Shown here in pieces: positions 33,652-41,349 of a stretch of DNA of 43,714 nucleotides (its first letter is position 1; every line of letters starts with the position of its first letter). The position numbers and the translations under genes were made by a program. Below the pieces are notes generated by a model, which was given only the letters and a program-made list of their open reading frames with translations, had not been told where the DNA came from and did no database searches. Location: positions 1 to 43,714 of the forward strand of contig JAGBVS010000146.1 in assembly GCA_017630195.1 (NCBI GenBank), given 5' to 3'. Source of the stretch: Bacteroidales bacterium (GTDB lineage Bacteria > Bacteroidota > Bacteroidia > Bacteroidales > F082).

Positions 33652-35343
33652 ATGAGCAGAAAATTATTTTTATCATTTATCTTTACAATTATCTTGTTGA
33701 CAGCCAGTGCACAGCAGCGTCTCACTTATCAAATCTATTCGCTCGGTTCAAACAACGGTGACACAACTTTCGTGGAATTGTGCCGCTACGGAAATCAGAC
33801 TAAATTTCAAGACGTTAATACTTATGAAGGTAAATTGATTCCAGGAATATCTGAAGACATCACTTACGTTAATTATGAAACCGACAGCGCTTATTTCCAA
33901 ATGAAATATGCCGACGGCGATTCTTTCTTCGCATCTTTCCCTTTAAAATCTAATATCGAATTCACCGAAGAAGGCAACGAAAAAATCAACGGCTACGATT
34001 GCAAAAAATATCGTACAAGCATCAATTCCAATACTATTGATATTTGGATGACAGAATCTCTCGGATATAACGCAATGCCGTCTGTAAGCAGAGGCGTGCT
34101 CAAAGGTGTCATGGTCCGCCAACTCATAAACGGCAACAGAATGTTCGAATTGAGAGATATTAAAAAAGACAGAAAAATCAAAAAAGAAATTATACCTGCT
34201 GATATGGGTCAGCGTGTCGCACCAAGAGACATCGACAAAATTTCTAAAGACAAACTCATCATCAAGACTCCTATCTTCGACAAAGAACAGATTCATTTCG
34301 CTGAGATAGAAAAATTCAAAGGCGAAATACCATACGACACTGTCATTCATTTCGCTTACGGAACTTTGATTTTAAAAAGAGTAAATCTTGACACTCTTCC
34401 AGAACATTATTCTTATTTCATTGAAGTTGAAGAACAGTCTAACGGCGATGCTTACGACCGCTCTGGCTCTATATTCGTCATCCCAACAGACAGAAAATTG
34501 AGTTTAATAGATGCTTTAATTGACAGCATACAAATACTTCATTCTTATACAGATAGAAGAGACATTACTTACAGAGCAATCAAGTTGGAAGACGACTTCC
34601 TTCCTGTAGTTGAGCTCATGCGTTTCTTCACTCCATTCGGTGTCAATCATTTCAACGACAGAGTCAAGATTGACGGTTTGGAATGGTCTGATGTGGCTTA
34701 TTACAAACAAGAGGTCACTGATGTCGCTAAACATCTCTGCGGCGATGTCTTGATCGGTGCTTTCATCAGCAATTACGATGGCGGCGGCCATAAGTTAAGC
34801 ATGGATATTCTCGCTTATCCAGGTTCTTATTCCTGGGATTTAAGTTATAACGACGACTGGACATTACCTTTATTCAACACATGTAACGTAATGGAGATGG
34901 CTGGTCAGCATTATTGTCGTATGTTCAAGACAGACAGCCTCACCGTTGAATTTGAAATTCCTGAAAATGTCAGCGACCTTCGTTTAAGATATATCAGCAC
35001 AGGCCACGGCGGCTGGGGTGGAGGCGATGAGTTCAACCCAAAGGAAAACACCATCATCATCGACGGAGAAAAAGTGTTCACTCATACACCATGGCGCTGC
35101 GACTGCGCTACTTACAGAGAAATGAATCCTGTTTCTGGTAACTTCTGGAACGGACAGTCGTCATCAGATTTGTCACGCTCAGGATGGTGTCCTGGAACAG
35201 CGACACAGCCAGTTTACTTCGACTTGTCATTCTTGAAGCCAGGAAAACATACAATCACAATAGCAATACCACAAGGCGACGATGAAGGAAGCAGCTTCAA
35301 CCACTGGATGGTGTCGGGAATCCTTATTGGAGTTAGTAATTAG
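33652..35343 (+). CDS. PNGase F-like protein with an N-terminal GLPGLI-like domain
   Basis: The 563-residue product has a signal peptide (LFLSFIFTIILLTASA). Residues about 22-175 resemble the GLPGLI/DUF4412 family (INGYDCKKYR, IDIWMTESLGY). Residues about 230-563 match the two-domain fold of peptide-N4-(N-acetyl-beta-glucosaminyl)asparagine amidase F, which removes N-glycans from glycoproteins. The match is strongest near the C terminus (STGHGGWGGGDEF, WRCDCATYREMNP, SSSDLSRSGWCPG). By eye, D269 in AYDRSGS fits catalytic D60 and E460 in GGDEF fits E206 of the Elizabethkingia enzyme. The residue at the E118 position is unclear (near F371). It is exported and could release N-glycans from host or dietary glycoproteins. 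Its last codons (VSN-stop) lie within a heptad array. Confidence 0.88.
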   Translation: MSRKLFLSFIFTIILLTASAQQRLTYQIYSLGSNNGDTTFVELCRYGNQTKFQDVNTYEGKLIPGISEDITYVNYETDSAYFQMKYADGDSFFASFPLKSNIEFTEEGNEKINGYDCKKYRTSINSNTIDIWMTESLGYNAMPSVSRGVLKGVMVRQLINGNRMFELRDIKKDRKIKKEIIPADMGQRVAPRDIDKISKDKLIIKTPIFDKEQIHFAEIEKFKGEIPYDTVIHFAYGTLILKRVNLDTLPEHYSYFIEVEEQSNGDAYDRSGSIFVIPTDRKLSLIDALIDSIQILHSYTDRRDITYRAIKLEDDFLPVVELMRFFTPFGVNHFNDRVKIDGLEWSDVAYYKQEVTDVAKHLCGDVLIGAFISNYDGGGHKLSMDILAYPGSYSWDLSYNDDWTLPLFNTCNVMEMAGQHYCRMFKTDSLTVEFEIPENVSDLRLRYISTGHGGWGGGDEFNPKENTIIIDGEKVFTHTPWRCDCATYREMNPVSGNFWNGQSSSDLSRSGWCPGTATQPVYFDLSFLKPGKHTITIAIPQGDDEGSSFNHWMVSGILIGVSN

Positions 35344-35359
35344 GAGTTAGGAATTGAGG
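35329..35359. repeat. Heptad array over the PNGase F-like stop codon, unit GGAGTTA
   Basis: Units read GGAGTTA, GTAATTA, GGAGTTA, GGAATTG and AGG. The first two encode the last residues and the TAG stop (35341-35343). Confidence 0.9.
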
Positions 35360-35375
35360 AACTAAGTGCATGAGG

Positions 35376-35407
35376 GATTTTGAGTTTCTGAAATTTTGAA
35401 ATTTTAC
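35376..35407. repeat. Octad array, unit AATTTTGA
   Basis: Four units read GATTTTGA, GTTTCTGA, AATTTTGA and AATTTTAC. Related words (TGAGATTT) recur at 35502-35535. Confidence 0.75.
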
Positions 35408-35410
35408 ATG

Positions 35411-35440
35411 GTCTCTCGTAGAGGCACACGGACGTGTGAC
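35411..35440. repeat. Palindrome CACACG-GA-CGTGTG
   Basis: CACACG (35425-35430) and CGTGTG (35433-35438) are complements, preceded by GTCTCTCGTAGAGG. The whole looks like a worn relative of the GTAGAGACG palindromes. Confidence 0.5.
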
Positions 35441-35443
35441 TTT

Positions 35444-35495
35444 ATAATTAGGAATGGAATGTCCTAAAAATAATTAGGAATGGAATGTCCTAAAA
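35444..35495. repeat. Exact 26-bp tandem duplication
   Basis: The 26-mer at 35444-35469 is repeated without change at 35470-35495. Each copy contains the dyad TTAGGA...TCCTAA around ATGGAATG. The duplication is identical, so it is probably recent. Confidence 0.95.
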
Positions 35496-35544
35496 ATAAT
35501 TATGAGATTTTGATTTTTGAATCTCTGAGATTTTAATAAATTAT

Positions 35545-35552
35545 TATTTTTG
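35545..35552 (+). promoter_or_regulatory. -7 box of the GT4 gene
   Basis: TATTTTTG lies 19 bp before the TTG start at 35572 and matches TAnnTTTG; no well-spaced -33 box is seen. Confidence 0.5.
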
Positions 35553-35571
35553 TGAAAATAAAATTTGAGTT

Positions 35572-36693
35572 TTGAAAATAGCTGTAAATACACGATTATT
35601 ACTCAAAGACAAGCTTGAAGGCATCGGCTGGGTGGCTTACGAATGTCTGCGTCGTATGGTGAAATCTCATCCTGAGGTGGAGTTTCATTTCATCTTCGAC
35701 CGCGAACCCGACCCAAAATTTATCTTCGCCGATAATGTGAAGCCGGTAGTTCTCATCCCTCCGGCACGTCATCCTTTCTTGTACATAGCGTTCTTCGAAT
35801 TCGCTGTCGCAAGATACCTTCGTAAGATAAAAGCAGATTTATATTTGTCTCCTGACGGATATTTGAGTCTGAGAAGCAAGACTAAGCAAATAGCTGTTTT
35901 CCACGACTTAAACTTCGAGCATTTCCCGCAGGATTTCCCCAAAATTCATCTTTGGCATTACAAGAAATTCTTCCCGAGATACGCAAAGAAAGCAGATAAG
36001 ATTATAACTGTTTCTGAATTTTCAAAAAAAGACATCTGCGAATGTTATGGAATCAATCCAGAGAAGATAAACGTGGCTTATAATGGAGCCAATGAAATTT
36101 TTTCTCCTGTAAATGAAGAAATTAAAAATGAAATAAGAAATAAATATTCGGAAGGAAAACCTTATTTCATGTTCGTAGGCTCTCTGCATCCACGCAAGAA
36201 TCTCGCCCGTCTTTTCACTTCTTTTGATTTATTTAAGAAAAGAAATAACAACGACATAAAACTCGTCATTGTCGGCAGCAAGAGATGGTGGACGGAGCCT
36301 ATAAAAAATGCATACGAATCAATGACATATAAAAACGATGTGATTTTCACCGGACGATTGTCGGCAGAAGATTTACATCTCGTCACAGCGTCAGCGTTGG
36401 CTTCTGTCTATGTCTCTTATTTTGAAGGATTTGGCATTCCTATCGTCGAGGCTTTCAAGTGCGATACTCCTGTCATAACGTCTAACGTAACGTCAATGCC
36501 TGAAGTGGCAGCAGACGCAGCTCTGCTCGTAGACCCATTCAAAGAAGAATCTATAGCAGAAGCAATGGAAAAGATTTTAGATGAAGAAGTGCGCAACGAT
36601 TTAATAGAAAAAGGAAGAATCAGACGACAAGACTTCTCTTGGGACAAGGCAGCGGAGACATGGTGGAAGGTTTGCAGTGATGTAGTGATGTAG
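35572..36693 (+). CDS. GT4-family glycosyltransferase
   Basis: The 373-residue protein starts with TTG, as no ATG lies at the natural N terminus KIAVNTRLLLKDKLEGIGWV. It has the GT-B fold: an N-terminal acceptor domain and a C-terminal donor domain with YFMFVGSLHPRKNLARLF and the E-x7-E motif in SYFEGFGIPIVEAFKC. It probably adds a sugar, perhaps mannose, to a surface glycan or lipid-linked precursor. No polysaccharide cluster surrounds it. The last five residues (SDVVM) and the stop are encoded by the first units of an octad array, so the C-terminal tail is repeat-derived. Confidence 0.92.
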   Translation: MKIAVNTRLLLKDKLEGIGWVAYECLRRMVKSHPEVEFHFIFDREPDPKFIFADNVKPVVLIPPARHPFLYIAFFEFAVARYLRKIKADLYLSPDGYLSLRSKTKQIAVFHDLNFEHFPQDFPKIHLWHYKKFFPRYAKKADKIITVSEFSKKDICECYGINPEKINVAYNGANEIFSPVNEEIKNEIRNKYSEGKPYFMFVGSLHPRKNLARLFTSFDLFKKRNNNDIKLVIVGSKRWWTEPIKNAYESMTYKNDVIFTGRLSAEDLHLVTASALASVYVSYFEGFGIPIVEAFKCDTPVITSNVTSMPEVAADAALLVDPFKEESIAEAMEKILDEEVRNDLIEKGRIRRQDFSWDKAAETWWKVCSDVVM

Positions 36694-36730
36694 TAATGTA
36701 GTAATGTAGTGATGTAGTGATGTGGTGATT
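36676..36730. repeat. Octad array over the GT4 stop codon, unit AGTGATGT
   Basis: Six or more units read AGTGATGT, AGTGATGT, AGTAATGT, AGTAATGT, AGTGATGT and AGTGATGT, then a worn copy. The stop codon of the GT4 gene is at 36691-36693 inside the second unit. Confidence 0.95.
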
Positions 36731-36738
36731 GTTTGTAA

Positions 36739-36764
36739 ACTTCATTACTTCAAAACTTCATTAC
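36739..36764. repeat. Octad array, unit ACTTCATT, partner of the preceding array
   Basis: Units read ACTTCATT, ACTTCAAA, ACTTCATT and AC. The sequence is partly complementary to 36676-36730 (GTAATGTAG against CTTCATTAC), so a hairpin is possible. Confidence 0.8.
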
Positions 36765-36799
36765 AAAAAAAGATAATTAAAAAAACTAAATAAAAAAAT

Positions 36800-38080
36800 A
36801 TGAATATCTTAGTATTAGGTTCAGGTGGTCGTGAGTATGCTTTCGCATGGAAGCTCGCTCAAAGTGACTTGGTTAACAAACTTTATATCGCTCCAGGTAA
36901 TGCTGGAACAAACGCAATAGGCGAGAATCTCGCTATCAACATCGCTGATTTCAATATCGTAAAAGAAAACGTATTGAAACTCAACATCGAAATGGTCGTT
37001 GTCGGTCCGGAGCAGCCTCTCGTGGACGGCATCGTCGATTTCTTCAAAAATGATGAAGAGTTAAAAAACATTAAGATTATTGGTCCTGATCAAAAAGGCG
37101 CTCAACTCGAAGGCAGCAAGGCATTTGCAAAGGCTTTCATGGAAAAATATAATGTACCAACAGCTTCATGTTTCACAGTGACATCTGCTAATCTCGAAGA
37201 TGGATTGCAATATCTCACAACACAAAAAGCTCCTTATGTTCTTAAAGCCGACGGCCTCGCAGCAGGTAAAGGCGTTCTCATCATCGACTCATTGGAAGAA
37301 GCTCAAAATGAATTGAAAGACATGCTTTCTGGCAAGTTTGGCTCTGCTTCTGCAAAAGTCGTTATCGAAACATTCTTGAAAGGTATCGAAGTCTCTATGT
37401 TCGTCTTGACTGACGGAGAACATTATATCGTTCTTCCTGAAGCAAAAGACTACAAACGCATCGGCGACGGCGACACAGGCTTGAACACAGGCGGCATGGG
37501 CGCAGTTTCTCCAGTTCCTTTCGTGACACCGGAATTCGTTGAAAAGGTAGAGAACAGAATCATAAAACCAACAATAAAAGGTCTCAAAGAAGAAAACATC
37601 GACTATAAAGGTTTTATCTTCATCGGTTTGATGAACGTTGACGGCGACCCTTACGTCATCGAATATAACGTAAGAATGGGCGACCCTGAAACCGAAGGCG
37701 TCATGACACGCATCGACTCCGACTTAGTAGCATTGCTCGACGCTTGCGCCCAAGGCAAGTTGAATGAAGTTGAATATCAAACATCAAAGAACACTTCTGT
37801 GACGGTAATGCTCGTCTCTGGCGGCTATCCTGAAGATTACAAAAAAGGAATGGTAATGACAGGATTCGAAGAATTATCAGACTGCATCATCGCTCATGCC
37901 GGCACAAAATTCAACGACAAAGGTGAAATAGTGACATCAGGCGGCCGTGTCATAGCAGTGACTGCTCACGGAAAAAATATTGAAGAAGCAAGAGCTAAGG
38001 CTTATCAAAATGTAGAAAAAATCAAGTTTGAAGGCGTCAACTATCGTCACGACATCGGTCTTGACTTGATGAATCTCTAA
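36800..38080 (+). CDS. purD: Phosphoribosylamine-glycine ligase
   Basis: The 426-residue ATP-grasp enzyme makes glycinamide ribonucleotide in purine synthesis. It has the N-terminal NILVLGSGGREYAFAWKL, the ATP-grasp segment YVLKADGLAAGKGVLI, the metal-binding region EYNVRMGDPETEGVM and the C-terminal SGGRVIAVTAHG. It is the first gene of a tight plus-strand unit with the DUF6427-like gene (4 bp away) and rnhB. No clear promoter box was found in the repeat-filled gap upstream. Confidence 0.97.
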   Translation: MNILVLGSGGREYAFAWKLAQSDLVNKLYIAPGNAGTNAIGENLAINIADFNIVKENVLKLNIEMVVVGPEQPLVDGIVDFFKNDEELKNIKIIGPDQKGAQLEGSKAFAKAFMEKYNVPTASCFTVTSANLEDGLQYLTTQKAPYVLKADGLAAGKGVLIIDSLEEAQNELKDMLSGKFGSASAKVVIETFLKGIEVSMFVLTDGEHYIVLPEAKDYKRIGDGDTGLNTGGMGAVSPVPFVTPEFVEKVENRIIKPTIKGLKEENIDYKGFIFIGLMNVDGDPYVIEYNVRMGDPETEGVMTRIDSDLVALLDACAQGKLNEVEYQTSKNTSVTVMLVSGGYPEDYKKGMVMTGFEELSDCIIAHAGTKFNDKGEIVTSGGRVIAVTAHGKNIEEARAKAYQNVEKIKFEGVNYRHDIGLDLMNL

Positions 38081-38084
38081 TATA

Positions 38085-39074
38085 ATGCTGAACTTTTTCA
38101 AACATAGTTATATATCGCAACAAATCGTTGTTGTTGCAATAGCGCTTGTGTTATGGCTGCCGGCTTTCATCTCAAAGTCGGCATTCATACCGAGCGAATA
38201 CAATACACCTTTATATAATATAATAGTCAAAGCATTCGATTTCTCTCCAATTGTACTTAACTTATTGGCGTTCACGGTCTATTTGCTTTCTGTTTTTCTT
38301 TTCAACTCAGTGCTCTCTGCCAATCGACTTGTCTCAAAATACAGCACAGTAGGAGCGTTTACTTTCGTAATGATGATGTGTAGTTCGCCAGAGTTGCATT
38401 CATGTTATCCTTTCGTTTTCGCATGCCCGTTCATATTGATGGCGATGCACACATTATTCCTTATATATCAGACAGATGCTCCAGAAAATTATATGATGAA
38501 CATTGGTTATTTCATAGGAATAGCTTCTTTGTTTTATTATCCTTCCATCTTCTTGATATTATGGGTTTTGTCATCATTCTTGATATTTAGGTTTAATGAA
38601 TTAAGATACCTTTTAATACCAATAGTAGGATTTCTGATAGTCAGTGCTTTAGTGCTTGGAATAAGTTTCTTGTTTGGCAATTACGAAATGCTTATAGACT
38701 CATATTCTTATTTTTTCAGGAATATAAGATTTTCATTTGAATTAAGCACTTCGAATAAAATATTATTGCTTACCGGCGGAATATTATTTATTGTTTCATT
38801 ATTGAGATTTTATGGCAGCAGCAATTCTGACAAGGGAACAAACGTAAGAAAAAGGGTAGGAGCGTCGATTGTCTTGACAATACTCGCAATCATCATATTA
38901 TTCATACAAAAGCCTCTCATGAACAATGCGTTGATTTTTATGATGTTCGCCATGTTTTATGCAATAATATTGTCTGACATTAAGAAATCGAGAATCGCTA
39001 ATGTCATTATGATAATATTTTCAACATTAGTTTTGATAAATCAATATTTGCCATTATTTGGTGTAATGATATGA
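38085..39074 (+). CDS. DUF6427-like multi-pass membrane protein
   Basis: The 329-residue protein has about nine or ten membrane helices, for example [37 protein letters not shown] and [16 protein letters not shown]. It starts [17 protein letters not shown], as in a conserved Bacteroidota family (I believe DUF6427) of unknown function often next to purine or RNase H genes. The gene overlaps rnhB by 4 bp (ATGA), so the two are translationally coupled. Confidence 0.82.
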   Translation: MLNFFKHSYISQQIVVVAIALVLWLPAFISKSAFIPSEYNTPLYNIIVKAFDFSPIVLNLLAFTVYLLSVFLFNSVLSANRLVSKYSTVGAFTFVMMMCSSPELHSCYPFVFACPFILMAMHTLFLIYQTDAPENYMMNIGYFIGIASLFYYPSIFLILWVLSSFLIFRFNELRYLLIPIVGFLIVSALVLGISFLFGNYEMLIDSYSYFFRNIRFSFELSTSNKILLLTGGILFIVSLLRFYGSSNSDKGTNVRKRVGASIVLTILAIIILFIQKPLMNNALIFMMFAMFYAIILSDIKKSRIANVIMIIFSTLVLINQYLPLFGVMI

Positions 39075-39667
39075 ATCTCATAGCGCATTATACAGAAAGT
39101 TTGATTGAAGCCGGCTGTGACGAGGCCGGTCGCGGATGTATAGCAGGCCCTGTGGTGGCAGCAGCTGTCATCTTAGATAGAAACAAAAATTATCCGATGC
39201 TCGACGACTCCAAGAAACTGACGGAGAAACAGCGTAATAAACTAAGAAGCGTAATTATAGAAGAAGCTTTAGCTTACGGAATAGGCATTGTCGATAACAA
39301 TGAAATAGATGAGATAAACATCCTTAACGCTTCGTTTCTCGCTATGCATCGAGCTATTGATCAACTGAATATAAAACCAGAATTCCTGCTTATCGACGGC
39401 AATCGCTTCAATCCTTATAAAGACATAAAACATCAGTGTATCGTGGGCGGAGACGCTAAGTATCAAGCCATTGCAGCGGCATCCATTTTAGCCAAGACAA
39501 CCCGTGATGCCATGATGGAAGAATACGACCTGCAATATCCGATGTATAACTGGAAGAAGAACAAAGGCTACCCAACATTGGAACACAAAAACGCCGTCGC
39601 AGAACACGGAACCACGCCATTGCATAGAATGACATTCAACATGACGATACAGTTGAAATTATTTTAA
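39071..39667 (+). CDS. rnhB: Ribonuclease HII
   Basis: The 198-residue enzyme removes RNA from RNA-DNA hybrids, including single ribonucleotides. Catalytic residues are D17 and E18 in [13 protein letters not shown] and the Asp of LLIDGN, with a fourth Asp in [23 protein letters not shown] and [17 protein letters not shown] are family motifs. The start overlaps the upstream membrane protein gene. A repeat hairpin separates it from the convergent gene at 39738. Confidence 0.96.
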   Translation: MNLIAHYTESLIEAGCDEAGRGCIAGPVVAAAVILDRNKNYPMLDDSKKLTEKQRNKLRSVIIEEALAYGIGIVDNNEIDEINILNASFLAMHRAIDQLNIKPEFLLIDGNRFNPYKDIKHQCIVGGDAKYQAIAAASILAKTTRDAMMEEYDLQYPMYNWKKNKGYPTLEHKNAVAEHGTTPLHRMTFNMTIQLKLF

Positions 39668-39673
39668 AGCAAC

Positions 39674-39740
39674 GAGCTGTGGGCTTTGAGTTGTAAGCAT
39701 TTAACGGCTCATTGCTCATAGCCCATTGCTCATAGCATTA
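39674..39740. repeat. Inverted heptad arrays between convergent genes, unit TGCTCAT
   Basis: GAGCTGT, GGGCTTT and GAGTTGT (39674-39694) are followed by GGCTCAT, TGCTCAT, AGCCCAT, TGCTCAT and AGCATTA (39706-39740). Segment 39674-39690 is complementary to 39715-39731 in 14 of 17 positions. The array reaches the stop codon of the minus-strand gene at 39738, so it could act as a bidirectional terminator. Confidence 0.85.
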
Positions 39741-40274
39741 ATTAAGCCCCAGCATCTTATATCCCATTGCGTTAAGTTGCATAGCCATTCCCATGAGATA
39801 CATTTGGTGCAGACATTCGATATAAGCCTCGACTGCTGCCTTTGTTCCTGGTTCGATATTTTGATTGCGCAAGAAAGTATTTGTGATACAAGCGCATTCA
39901 GCTACTATATCGGTGGTTTTCTTACAGCCTTCTTCATCTAATTGAAGCACTTCTTCGAGGATATATTCATCCATCTCATCGAAGCCGCGTTTGTTACGTA
40001 GTCCTTCATACAAAGACAAAGTCTTCAAAGCTCCGTATGTTTCCCAATCGACATCCCAGAATTTAGCCATCGCCATTCCGACGAACATAATCCAGCCGAG
40101 AGACACCATAGGATATTCGTTATATTCTCTCACGCCGTCAGGCATATAAGCCTCTAACATTTCCTGCCATTTATCCTCTACGTCAGGGCAGATAGGGAAG
40201 CGTTCGCCCACCACGCCTTCCTGACGGAGATATTGCAGTAACAACACTTTTAGTTTATCGCTGAAGTTTTCCAT
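39738..40274 (-). CDS. Conserved cytoplasmic protein of unknown function
   Basis: The 178-residue protein is acidic and mostly helical, without signal peptide or membrane anchor. It contains ERFPICPDVEDKWQEMLEAY, GWIMFVGMAMAKFWDVDWET and a Cys-containing helix TTDIVAECACITNTFLRNQN. The high Met content near the C terminus (MYLMGMAMQLNAMGYKM) is notable. I do not recognise the family. A minus-strand -7 box, TACTTTTG, lies at 40372-40365. Confidence 0.75.
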   Translation of the reverse strand: MENFSDKLKVLLLQYLRQEGVVGERFPICPDVEDKWQEMLEAYMPDGVREYNEYPMVSLGWIMFVGMAMAKFWDVDWETYGALKTLSLYEGLRNKRGFDEMDEYILEEVLQLDEEGCKKTTDIVAECACITNTFLRNQNIEPGTKAAVEAYIECLHQMYLMGMAMQLNAMGYKMLGLN

Positions 40275-40364
40275 GATATATGTTTTATTTTGTTAATTCA
40301 TTATATAAAAGCCTCCATAATATCTTGGAATTAAGGTTCATTAGTCTAAACAAATTACGTCCTA

Positions 40365-40372
40365 CAAAAGTA
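40365..40372 (-). promoter_or_regulatory. -7 box of the 39738 gene
   Basis: TACTTTTG on the minus strand matches TAnnTTTG; the leader would be about 85 nt. Confidence 0.5.
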
Positions 40373-40484
40373 CGAAATAATATAAAAATATGAGAGTGCT
40401 TGGTAAATAAAAATTTTCCTGCTCTTAAAGAAACTATGAATGCCTGTTGACTTAAACAGACTGTACATTTTCAACTAAAAAATC

Positions 40485-40512
40485 TTTAGTCATTAGACTT
40501 TTGTCTTTAGTC
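40485..40512. repeat. Heptad array, unit TTTAGTC
   Basis: Units read TTTAGTC, ATTAGAC, TTTTGTC and TTTAGTC, followed by a T-run. They match the family at 4965-4999. Confidence 0.85.
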
Positions 40513-40518
40513 TTTTTT

Positions 40519-40607
40519 GGGCGTTCGGCTACGCCGTCGGGCTTTCCGCTATATCTTTTTCCGCTCCGCTCCAAAAGGATGCCGCTCCAATCCCTAACGC
40601 GAAGGGG
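40519..40607. repeat. GC-rich element GGGCGTT...CCCTAACGC
   Basis: This stretch is far richer in G and C than its surroundings. It opens with GGGCGTTCGGCTACGCC, in which GGCGT (40520-40524) pairs with ACGCC (40531-40535), continues with GTCGGGCTTTCCGCTATATC and closes with TCCCTAACGC. I recall very similar elements in intergenic DNA of many Bacteroidota, but not a name or function. GCGTT near the start is complementary to AACGC near the end. Confidence 0.7.
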
Positions 40608-40616
40608 CGATTGAAA

Positions 40617-40667
40617 ACTAAAAACTGAAAATTGAAAATTAACTTTCAGTTTTCAACTTTCAATTCC
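40617..40667. repeat. Inverted heptad arrays, units AAATTGA and TTTTCAA
   Basis: AAACTGA, AAATTGA and AAATTAA are followed by CTTTCAG, TTTTCAA and CTTTCAA. AACTGAAA and TTTCAGTT are exact complements, so a hairpin is possible. Confidence 0.8.
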
Positions 40668-40676
40668 TAATTAAAA

Positions 40677-40708
40677 CTTGTAGTCTTGTGGTCTTGTAGT
40701 CTTGTTGA
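40677..40708. repeat. Octad array, unit CTTGTAGT
   Basis: Units read CTTGTAGT, CTTGTGGT, CTTGTAGT and CTTGTTGA. This is the same family as the octads in aroE. Confidence 0.9.
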
Positions 40709-40724
40709 CTTAAAAAAAACCTCT

Positions 40725-40750
40725 CGCAAAGACGCAAAGAAACACAGAGG
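40725..40750. repeat. Octad array, unit CGCAAAGA
   Basis: Units read CGCAAAGA, CGCAAAGA and AACACAGA, then GG. Confidence 0.85.
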
Positions 40751-40785
40751 AATTGCCTTCGACAGGCTCTGGAATCGTGGGCAAA

Positions 40786-40820
40786 GTCTGTTGTCTGTTG
40801 ACTGTTGTCCGTTGTCTTCT
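40786..40820. repeat. Heptad array, unit GTCTGTT
   Basis: Units read GTCTGTT, GTCTGTT, GACTGTT, GTCCGTT and GTCTTCT. They are related in inverted sense to the array at 4051-4080. Confidence 0.9.
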
Positions 40821-40927
40821 TAAAAATCCTTAACATCATTTCTTAATATTTCACAGATTTTATGTTAAAAATTGTTAAAAGCAAAATATTTCCTTTACAA
40901 ATACTTGACAAAAGGATAAGATGGCTG

Positions 40928-41002
40928 TAGCTTTGCATAAAAATAAAAATTCCACAAAAATCCACTTTAATAGTGGAATTTTATCAAAAAATATTATCTT
41001 TG
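40928..41002 (+). promoter_or_regulatory. higBA promoter with nested operator dyads
   Basis: The -7 box TATCTTTG lies at 40995-41002, 23 bp before the higB ATG. Just upstream, AAAATTCCAC (40946-40955) and GTGGAATTTT (40973-40982) are perfect 10-bp complements, and TCCAC (40961-40965) pairs with the same GTGGA (40973-40977). The dyads cover the expected -33 region, as for autorepression by HigA or HigBA. A second -7-like box, TAGCTTTG, is at 40928-40935. Confidence 0.75.
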
Positions 41003-41025
41003 CAAACAGAACAAATAACCAAAAT

Positions 41026-41343
41026 ATGGAAATAAACTTTGAAAAAGAATATCTTAGAGAATTATATGAAGTAGGTAAGACATCGGATAAAAAACATCGA
41101 TTCCAACCACAAATTGTAGCAAAATACCAACTTCGTATAAAGATGCTCGAAAAAGCAAGTTGTATTGAAGAGCTTTTTCCAATCAATTCGCTTAATTATG
41201 AAGTTTTGAAAGGAGATAAGGCTGGTTTATCTTCAATCAGAGTGAATGACCAATATCGAATAGAATTCATTGTTGAACAAATTTCTTATGAAACCATTAT
41301 TACTATTTGCAATATTTTGGAATTGTCAAACCATTATAAATAA
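41026..41343 (+). CDS. higB: HigB-type toxin (RelE superfamily)
   Basis: The 105-residue product is a RelE-fold mRNA interferase that cleaves mRNA on the ribosome. Typical features are the helical N terminus, the SLNYEVLKGDKAGLSSIRVN stretch and DQYRIEFIV. The toxin-first gene order is that of higBA. An in-frame ATG at 40921 was rejected because the promoter and operator lie between it and 41026. The antitoxin gene begins 7 bp after its stop. Confidence 0.92.
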   Translation: MEINFEKEYLRELYEVGKTSDKKHRFQPQIVAKYQLRIKMLEKASCIEELFPINSLNYEVLKGDKAGLSSIRVNDQYRIEFIVEQISYETIITICNILELSNHYK

Positions 41344-41349
41344 AATGAA

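Larger units (their letters stand above)
40275..41025. other. 750-bp intergenic region packed with repeats
   Basis: No gene was found here. In order it holds the promoter of the 39738 gene, heptads (40485-40512), a GC-rich element (40519-40607), an inverted heptad pair (40617-40667), octads of two kinds (40677-40708 and 40725-40750), heptads (40786-40820) and the higBA control region (40928-41002). Each array belongs to a different repeat family. Confidence 0.8.

Noticed and set aside
40921-41025. In-frame ATG 35 codons upstream of higB
   Set aside because: The operator dyads and the -7 box lie between this ATG and the one at 41026, and the added residues do not look like HigB.
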